DNA of 12,596 nucleotides from positions 1 through 12,596 of the forward strand of contig USIK01000017.1 of NCBI GenBank assembly GCA_900554775.1, in the 5' to 3' direction. Below, piece by piece: positions 7,879 through 12,596 of this stretch. This stretch comes from an uncultured Oscillospiraceae bacterium (lineage in GTDB: Bacteria > Bacillota > Clostridia > Oscillospirales > Acutalibacteraceae). Below the pieces are notes generated by a model. That model had not been told where the DNA came from, did no database searches, and was given only the letters and a program-made list of their open reading frames with translations. Position numbers and translations under genes: made by a program. How positions within the stretch are numbered: the first letter of the stretch is position 1; each line of letters begins with the position of its first letter.

Positions 7879-7900
7879 GGTTTTTTCGCAAGGAAGTAAA
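7872..7900 (-). promoter_or_regulatory. Probable promoter of the znuACB-rodA gene run
   Basis: TTTACT (7900-7895), a 17-base spacer and TATTAT (7877-7872) on the minus strand, placed between the comEA-like stop codon and znuA. It would give a leader of about 27 bases. An alternative, TTGCGA with 17 bases to TATACA, lies shifted within the same gap, so the exact hexamers are uncertain. Confidence 0.4.
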
Positions 7901-7901
7901 G

Positions 7902-8282
7902 CTAAACGCAAATATTATTCTTTATATCTTCGAAAACCTTCTTGCCTATTCCCTTCACGTTCATTATTTCTTCTTTGTTTGCAAAGCCGCCGTGAGTTTC
8001 GCGGTAATCAATTATTCTTTTAGCCATGGTTTTTCCAACACCGCTAAGTTTTTCAAGTTCCTCCGAGGTCGCCGTGTTTATGTTCACAGCTTCTGCGTTT
8101 TTCGTTTCGCTGTTTTCTTCCAAGGTTTCGGATACCACTAAATTTTCGGTGATTTCAACTGCAGTCTTACTGAAAAAGGCGTTGTAACCAACGAGCCCCG
8201 CAGCCATAAAAAGCGCGATGGCAATTAAAATCCTTACGCTTAAATTTTTATTTTCAGTTCCTTTTTCCGAAAAATCATTCAT
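7902..8282 (-). CDS. ComEA-like helix-hairpin-helix DNA-binding protein
   Basis: A 126-residue protein with a cytoplasmic N-terminus, one membrane helix (about 17-36), an acidic linker, and a C-terminal pair of helix-hairpin-helix motifs: VNINTATSEELEKLSGVG and IMNVKGIGKK. This is the domain of ComEA, the surface receptor that binds double-stranded DNA during natural transformation. It is shorter than classical ComEA (about 200 residues) and I see no SLBB domain between the helix and the DNA-binding part. Other competence genes are not in the window, so a role in DNA uptake is inferred from the family. GGAGG lies 8 bases before the ATG. It ends with TAG, 63 bases before znuA. Confidence 0.85.
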   Translation of the reverse strand: MNDFSEKGTENKNLSVRILIAIALFMAAGLVGYNAFFSKTAVEITENLVVSETLEENSETKNAEAVNINTATSEELEKLSGVGKTMAKRIIDYRETHGGFANKEEIMNVKGIGKKVFEDIKNNICV

Positions 8283-8352
8283 ACTTTGTCCCTCCGCCTC
8301 ATAGATATTAAAACAACAAACAAAAAAAGATGTAAAAATTTAAGGAGCAATT

Positions 8353-8994
8353 ATGACACACGCTATAATAAACGCCAAAACACTACTGCAAAAATACGAC
8401 ATTATAAAAATTTTGAAAACCCGAAAAACGATAATCTTCCTGTTTTTGTGCTTGATAATAAGCATGATTGCGGGTTCGGTTTCGGTTTCTTCGCTCAATA
8501 TGGATTACATTTACAAACTGAATTTTCTGTTCCTGAGCGACTTCAAAGAAAAGCTTTCTCAATCGAATCTGCAAGTTTTTTCTTCTTCGCTTGCGATGCT
8601 CGGCTCTTTTGCAATTCTTTTAGAGCTTTCTGCATTTTCATGCCTTGGAACCTTTTTCATCCCGCTTATTATCTCCTTCAAAGGCTTCAGCCTCGGCCTC
8701 ACGGCAGGATATCTTTACCTAATCTATGGACTCAAAGGCATTGCTTTTTACATTCTGATTCTTCTGCCCGGGATTTTCGTTTCCTCCGTTGCGGTCACTT
8801 TTTTCGCGGCAAACTGCATGAAATTTTCCTTCAAACTGGCTAAAACCGTCCTTGCAAAAGAAACCGAAGAAAGCATTAAAGAAAGCCTTAAAAACCACCT
8901 TCGAAAATCAGGCTATTGCCTCATTTTGCTGGTTATGTCATCTGGGCTCGATGTTTGCTTCATGATGATGTTTTCAAGATTTTTCAATTTTTAA
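8353..8994 (+). CDS. spoIIM: SpoIIM-like stage II sporulation membrane protein
   Basis: Polytopic membrane protein of 213 residues, close to the length of B. subtilis SpoIIM. SpoIIM belongs to the SpoIID-SpoIIM-SpoIIP complex that remodels peptidoglycan while the mother cell engulfs the forespore. Seen: a basic N-terminus, about five hydrophobic helices, and the family core FKGFSLGLTAGYLYLIYGLKG followed by a ILILLPG helix. AAGGAG lies 5 bases before the ATG. It is divergent from the comEA-like gene (70-base gap) and converges on the RluA gene, overlapping it by 21 bases. I found no convincing sigma-E promoter in the gap. It suggests a spore-forming ancestry, but one gene does not prove sporulation. 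Confidence 0.82.
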   Translation: MTHAIINAKTLLQKYDIIKILKTRKTIIFLFLCLIISMIAGSVSVSSLNMDYIYKLNFLFLSDFKEKLSQSNLQVFSSSLAMLGSFAILLELSAFSCLGTFFIPLIISFKGFSLGLTAGYLYLIYGLKGIAFYILILLPGIFVSSVAVTFFAANCMKFSFKLAKTVLAKETEESIKESLKNHLRKSGYCLILLVMSSGLDVCFMMMFSRFFNF

Positions 8995-9957
8995 CTTTTC
9001 GTAAAAATCTTTAATGAACCAAATTTTTTCTTCAGGCAAAGTTATTTTTTTGCCGTTTAAATACTCCAGGCCCCCAGCATTTTTTTCGAAATTAAATTCT
9101 ATTTTGAAAGAGCACAGCGCTTGATATTTATACCCCAAAGCTTTGTTAACCGCATTTTTGCCGTATTTGCCGTCTCCAAGAATCGGGTGACCAATAGATG
9201 CCAGATGAGCGCGAATTTGGTGCGTTCTGCCGGTTAAAAGAGCCACTTTTAAAAGCGAAAAATCTTTGCCACTTGAAATAACATCGTACTTAGTGAGAAT
9301 CGTTTTGAAATCCTCCGATTCTCGCCGACTGCTTATGTAAACCTTATTTTCAGTTTCATTTTTAAAAAGAAAGCCTTTTAAAAGTTCCGATTTTTTGCTC
9401 ATTTTTCCAAGAACTATGCAAACGTAGGATTTATTTATTTCTCTTTCTTTCATTTTTTCGTTCAAAACCGCAAGCGAGGCGGCATTTTTTGCCGCAATAA
9501 CAAGCCCTGAGGTGTTTCTGTCAATCCTGTTCACAAGCGAAGGAGCAAAGCAGTTTTCACTTTCAGGGTTATATTCGCCTTTTTTGAAAAGGTAATTTTT
9601 AATCCTGTTTATGAGGTTGTCGCCCGCATGCTCTTTGTCAGGGTGGACAACCATTCCCGCAGGTTTATTCACGATTATTATGTTCTCGTCTTCATAAATA
9701 ACATCAAGGTTAAAACTGCTGTTTTTAAACTCCCATTTAAAAGATTTATCTTCGAAAAATTCATCATTTATATAAAGCTCTATTAAATCTCCGGCCTTTA
9801 ACCTGTAGGATTCCTTCCCGCGTTTGCCGTTGACTTTGACCCTTTTCTTTCTTATGTATTTATAAATAAGGCTCATCGGCATGCCGTAAATAAATTTTTG
9901 CAAAAAGGAATCTAATCTTTTATTTTCGTCGTTTTTATTAACCGTAACTTTTTTCAT
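8974..9957 (-). CDS. RluA-family 23S rRNA-type pseudouridine synthase
   Basis: Converts specific uridines in RNA, most likely 23S rRNA, to pseudouridine. The 327-residue product has an N-terminal S4 RNA-binding domain (about 13-60) and a catalytic domain with IIIVNKPAGMVVHP, the active-site motif NRIDRNTSGL (Asp146 is the catalytic residue; the common first His is Asn here), and LLTGRTHQIRAHL. It is closest in layout to RluC/RluD/YlyB-type enzymes, and the exact target is unknown. The only good start is ATG 9957, with TAA directly before it. The nearest Shine-Dalgarno-like bases (GAGG) are about 17 bases upstream, so translation may be weak. Its own promoter lies at 10001-10029. Confidence 0.92.
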   Translation of the reverse strand: MKKVTVNKNDENKRLDSFLQKFIYGMPMSLIYKYIRKKRVKVNGKRGKESYRLKAGDLIELYINDEFFEDKSFKWEFKNSSFNLDVIYEDENIIIVNKPAGMVVHPDKEHAGDNLINRIKNYLFKKGEYNPESENCFAPSLVNRIDRNTSGLVIAAKNAASLAVLNEKMKEREINKSYVCIVLGKMSKKSELLKGFLFKNETENKVYISSRRESEDFKTILTKYDVISSGKDFSLLKVALLTGRTHQIRAHLASIGHPILGDGKYGKNAVNKALGYKYQALCSFKIEFNFEKNAGGLEYLNGKKITLPEEKIWFIKDFYEKLKIEKS

Positions 9958-10000
9958 TTAAATAAATTTTGCCACCTCTTGATTTTAAATTCTTATTTAA

Positions 10001-10029
10001 ATTATAAATCAAATCCCATGGCGTGTAAA
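10001..10029 (-). promoter_or_regulatory. Promoter of the RluA-family gene
   Basis: TTTACA (10029-10024), 17 bases, TATAAT (10006-10001) on the minus strand: near-consensus vegetative promoter. The expected start near 9994 gives a leader of about 37 bases. It is divergent from the promoter at 10090-10118. Confidence 0.75.
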
Positions 10030-10089
10030 TTCAAATATTCAAAAACCGAGCTATTTTTAAAAGAATATTAAAAATTCATACAATATTTA

Positions 10090-10118
10090 TTTACAAATTA
10101 ATATTTAAGTAATATAAT
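10090..10118 (+). promoter_or_regulatory. Promoter of the small secreted protein gene
   Basis: TTTACA (10090-10095), 17 bases, TATAAT (10113-10118), 38 bases before the ATG at 10157. The spacer (aattaatatttaagtaa) agrees at 13 of 17 positions with that of the promoter at 10698-10726, which indicates shared origin. Confidence 0.8.
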
Positions 10119-10156
10119 AGTAACATAAAATATTTTTTAAAGGAGTAGGTTTTATA

Positions 10157-10678
10157 ATGAAATTACTTAATTCTAAAAAAGTTTTATCAACAACACTTGC
10201 GATTTTAACAGCATTTTCAAGCCTTAGCGGATTAAACCAAGCCAAAGTTAACGCTGCCCCTTCAGCAAAATCTAATGCTTTTATTTCTGAAAACATGTTC
10301 ACAATGAAAAATTTAAACGAATTGGTAGAATACAACCCTGACGTGGACTTTGAGCAAAAGCAAGATGAAATTAAAAAAGATATTTCTAAATGCAAATATT
10401 TAATGAAAGCAGACTCAAGCAAAGAAGCCTGGTACCGCGCGATTGTTACATTTTCAAGGATTCTGTTTGCACATCTCAAAAATATCAGCGGATGCCGAGG
10501 CTTTAGTAAATCAGACATGCAAATACTCTCAGCATTATGCGGGCTGGACAACCTCTCTATTTTCGAACAAATCAATTCAATCAGAGAAATATTGTTAAAT
10601 AAAGGCTTAGAAGAAATGCAATCTAAACTTTGCTATGAAATCGTTTTAGACTTCATGAATTCTAACGGCCTCATTTAA
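10157..10678 (+). CDS. Secreted protein of unknown function, single helical module
   Basis: I do not recognise this 173-residue protein. It begins with a clear Sec signal peptide: basic start (MKLLNSKK), hydrophobic core to about residue 27, and a probable cut after VNA (33). The mature part holds one module (48-171), predicted mostly helical, with the landmarks FTMKNLNELVEY, SSKEAWYRAIVTF, INSIREILLNK and VLDFMNSNGL. The same landmarks, in order, occur twice in the larger protein downstream, so the two are paralogues. No lipobox, LPxTG, membrane anchor or catalytic motif is visible, and it has cysteines at 79, 113, 128 and 159. AAAGGAG lies 12 bases before the ATG, followed by TAGGTTTTATA, a leader also found before the next gene. 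Confidence 0.82.
   Translation: MKLLNSKKVLSTTLAILTAFSSLSGLNQAKVNAAPSAKSNAFISENMFTMKNLNELVEYNPDVDFEQKQDEIKKDISKCKYLMKADSSKEAWYRAIVTFSRILFAHLKNISGCRGFSKSDMQILSALCGLDNLSIFEQINSIREILLNKGLEEMQSKLCYEIVLDFMNSNGLI
10298..10669 (+). repeat. Helical module, copy 1
   Basis: Residues 48-171 of the small secreted protein. Shares with the two copies downstream the order: FTxxxL start, a [SN]xxxxW segment (SSKEAW), F about seven residues later, a loop, IREIL, and a final Fxxxxxx[GV] helix. About 10-20 residues longer than the others because of an insertion before SSKEAW. Confidence 0.65.
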
Positions 10679-10697
10679 GTAAATATTTTGAAACCTA

Positions 10698-10726
10698 TTG
10701 ACCAATTAATAGTTTTTTAATATATT
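10698..10726 (+). promoter_or_regulatory. Promoter of the large secreted protein gene
   Basis: TTGACC (10698-10703), 17 bases, TATATT (10721-10726), 37 bases before the ATG at 10764. Spacer, distance to the start codon and the leader TAGGTTTTA all resemble the promoter of the gene upstream, so the duplication included the control region. Confidence 0.75.
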
Positions 10727-10763
10727 AAAAATGTGAATTAATTTCTAAAAGGTAGGTTTTAAA

Positions 10764-12596
10764 ATGAAATCAAATATCAAAAAGACTTTGTCTGCTTCAA
10801 TGGCATCTTTAACAGTTTTTTCAAGCCTAGGCGGATTAAGCTCAGTTAAAATTAACGCTGCCCCAGTGGAAAATGCACCGGGAATTAACACTCCGAAAGA
10901 GGTTGAAATTGAATTTACATTCGGAGACATGATGGACGCCGCAAATTACGATGAAGATGGAAAAATAGACCTGAAAAAAATGGTTGATTATACCCCTAAT
11001 TTTTTCAATCTTCTGAAAATCGACAGAAACTCAAAAATCTGGGAAGAAGCTATGTATGTCTTTTACAAAACTTTTGCAGAAATCATATGTGGTGAACAAT
11101 CAGAAAATTTTTGTATAACAGATTTAGACGGCCTTATGGGCAGATATTTGCTAGTTGGAAATACGATTAATGAAATCAGAGAATATTTAATAAATGACCC
11201 TCCTAAAAAATCACAAAAAATCAAAGAAGCAGTATTAAAATTCATGAAAAATCAGCTTGGAATGACAAGCGATTTCACGAAAAAGCCATACAAAAAATTT
11301 AAAAGAGTTTTAAAAGCAAGAAGCATGCTTAATTCCGCCATTGAAGTGTTCCCAAAATTACACACCAGCATGCAAACTAGAAATGTAAGAGAACAAATAA
11401 TTAACTCAGAAAAAATACGCTCGGAAATGCAAGACCCTACTGTTAAAAAAATGGTAGACGCAACTTTGGAAATTTTAAAAGCTAAAGAAGAACTGCAGAT
11501 AGCCGAATATGATGAACTTCAAGCGAGGAATTCAGGCATAGCAGAAATTCAAAAAGAAACTAAAAATATCACAAATGCTAAAAGAGAAGCTTTTTCAGAT
11601 GCAAAATACAATTTTGAATCAGTGGTATCTAGGGCGCCATCAAGAATACTGATGAAAAAATTAAGAACCTTTGATAAAAAAGGAATCGAAAAAAACGAAA
11701 CCAAAAAAGCGCCTAGAACTAGGTCAAAAAGTTTCGATGAAAATGAATATTTTGAAAACCAAGTAATAAGGCAAGAAGAAAAAAAGCAAGAAATAAAAGA
11801 CGCCAAAAGAATAAAAGCTGAATTAGTAAAAGCTATAAAATCTTCAGACGAAGACAGCCCCGAACAAGTGGAAAAAATCGTAAATGAAATGAACGAAAAG
11901 GTTAATGACCCAGAATTACGAAAAGAAATAAAAGATGCCTTAGATAAAGCGCTAAAAGAAGAAGACGACAGAATATTAGAAGAAATGCACGCAGCTTTTT
12001 CAGGAATGCTAGGGGAACTAAAAGAAGAAAAAGAAAAGAAAAGCGAACTCAAGGCACCAAAAGAAAAAAATAAACCAGCGCAAAGCGCAGCAAAAACTAG
12101 CCAAGAAAAAGAAGAAAAGGTCTTTACGTTCAGAGATTTAAGCGATTGGATGAAAAATGAAAAATCACAAGAAAAATTCGAATTAAAAATGGCTGAAGTA
12201 TGTGATTTCATTGATACCCCTACAAATAGAGACTGCTGGTATGTGTGCTTGGATCAATTCGAAAAATGTTATGAAAAATTGACCGAAGATTTCACATATC
12301 AAGAAAAATCAGTAATATGCAAAAAGATCTTTGAATCACCTATCGACGGTATACTGGGCAAATTATGGCAACTCATCACAGATAAGCAACCGGAAGAAGA
12401 ATATTTAAAAGCAGTTGCTGAATTCTTGGGCGTGCCAGTGAAAATTAAACCCGAAGAAGCAAAAAAAGGAATCATCAAAATTGAGCAAGCAAACCTAGAG
12501 GCTCCTACTGAAAACGCCAAGGAAGTAAAAGAAAACCCGCAAAAACCGGCCGAAACTAAACCTAAAGAACCCCAAAAACAAGCAAATGCACCTAAC
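10764..12596 (+). CDS. Large secreted protein with two helical modules and a coiled-coil-like middle, 3' end missing
   Basis: Unrecognised; 611 residues are visible and the frame is still open at the right edge. In order: Sec signal peptide (1-32, probable cut after INA) closely similar to that of the upstream gene; module A (51-167); a long Lys/Glu-rich, probably coiled-coil stretch (about 168-452) with two similar segments around D224-P225 and D382-P383; module B (454-557); then a Pro/Lys/Glu-rich tail of low complexity, as in wall-spanning linkers. No catalytic motif is visible, and the anchor, if any, would be past the edge. The modules mirror the single module of the small protein upstream. 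The start is ATG 10764 with AAGGTAGG upstream. Possible roles such as surface adhesin, structural filament or secreted effector are guesses. A-rich composition and strand set it apart from the minus-strand genes. Confidence 0.85.
   Translation, partial: MKSNIKKTLSASMASLTVFSSLGGLSSVKINAAPVENAPGINTPKEVEIEFTFGDMMDAANYDEDGKIDLKKMVDYTPNFFNLLKIDRNSKIWEEAMYVFYKTFAEIICGEQSENFCITDLDGLMGRYLLVGNTINEIREYLINDPPKKSQKIKEAVLKFMKNQLGMTSDFTKKPYKKFKRVLKARSMLNSAIEVFPKLHTSMQTRNVREQIINSEKIRSEMQDPTVKKMVDATLEILKAKEELQIAEYDELQARNSGIAEIQKETKNITNAKREAFSDAKYNFESVVSRAPSRILMKKLRTFDKKGIEKNETKKAPRTRSKSFDENEYFENQVIRQEEKKQEIKDAKRIKAELVKAIKSSDEDSPEQVEKIVNEMNEKVNDPELRKEIKDALDKALKEEDDRILEEMHAAFSGMLGELKEEKEKKSELKAPKEKNKPAQSAAKTSQEKEEKVFTFRDLSDWMKNEKSQEKFELKMAEVCDFIDTPTNRDCWYVCLDQFEKCYEKLTEDFTYQEKSVICKKIFESPIDGILGKLWQLITDKQPEEEYLKAVAEFLGVPVKIKPEEAKKGIIKIEQANLEAPTENAKEVKENPQKPAETKPKEPQKQANAPN
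10914..11264 (+). repeat. Helical module, copy 2 (module A of the large protein)
   Basis: Residues 51-167: FTFGDMMD start, RNSKIWEEAMYVFYKTF, INEIREYLIND, and VLKFMKNQLGM at the end. Closest to copy 1 in the INxIRExL helix and the signal-peptide context. Confidence 0.65.
12123..12434 (+). repeat. Helical module, copy 3 (module B of the large protein)
   Basis: Residues 454-557: FTFRDLSD start (compare FTFGDMMD), TNRDCWYVCLDQF, LGKLWQLITDK and VAEFLGV. More divergent than copies 1 and 2, but the landmark order and spacing are kept. Confidence 0.55.

Noticed and set aside
8300..8352. Sigma-E promoter for the spoIIM-like gene
   Set aside because: A -35-like TCATA/ATATT is present, but no CATA-type -10 follows at a fitting distance.
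8286..8843. Plus-strand open frame of 185 codons
   Set aside because: Same strand, other frame than the spoIIM-like gene, which has the ribosome binding site and membrane-protein pattern.
10034..10069. Inverted repeat aatattc ... gaatatt upstream of the small secreted protein gene
   Set aside because: Seven-base AT-rich arms in AT-rich DNA; expected by chance and no known operator.
10694..10718. Terminator between the two secreted protein genes (ctatt ... aatag then T6)
   Set aside because: Only a 5-bp AT-rich stem, and it overlaps the -35 and spacer of the next promoter, which explains the bases better.
11549..12211. Minus-strand open frame of 220 codons, rich in Ser and Phe
   Set aside because: Antisense of Lys/Glu-rich codons in the large secreted protein, which naturally gives Phe/Leu/Ser; no start signal.

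Overview
The window looks like chromosome from an anaerobic, low-GC, Gram-positive bacterium of the Clostridia type. The evidence is a class III (oxygen-sensitive) ribonucleotide reductase, a SpoIIM-like sporulation protein, a ComEA-like protein, a zinc-binding lipoprotein with a lipobox, a PASTA-domain kinase relative, strong GGAGG ribosome binding sites and sigma-A type promoters with 17-base spacers. I cannot name the species. TAA, TGA and TAG all end genes here, so the standard bacterial code applies.

Left part (1-1880, minus strand): a nucleotide-reduction operon, nrdH-nrdD, driven by a near-perfect promoter that carries two NrdR-type boxes. The leader holds a 13-bp hairpin. nrdH has an in-frame TAA directly after its CPKC active site, while the rest of its frame is intact. 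nrdD runs off the left edge before its glycyl-radical domain.

Middle part (1949-8282, minus strand): a tightly packed run that reads comEA-like, then znuA, znuC, znuB, a rodA/ftsW-like SEDS gene, a flavodoxin-fold FMN reductase and a PASTA pseudokinase. Gaps are short (63, 23, overlap, 25, about 2 and 30 bases). A promoter-like site overlapped by a Fur-family-like box lies before znuA. If it is one transcript, zinc uptake is tied to cell-wall synthesis and to a wall-sensing membrane protein whose kinase catalytic residues are gone.

Right-middle (8353-9957): spoIIM-like on the plus strand converges on an RluA-family pseudouridine synthase on the minus strand; their 3' ends overlap by 21 bases.

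Right part (10090-12596, plus strand): two secreted proteins of unknown function, in tandem, each with its own similar promoter, leader and signal peptide. They share a helical module of about 105-125 residues that I do not recognise: one copy in the small protein and two in the large one, where a long charged, probably coiled-coil stretch separates them. The large gene is cut by the right edge. This is the best candidate for an undescribed system in the window.

No stretch over 300 bases lacks a gene. The longest gaps are 1687-1948 (nrd promoter and leader) and 9958-10156 (two divergent promoters). I saw no tRNA, rRNA, CRISPR array or insertion sequence.
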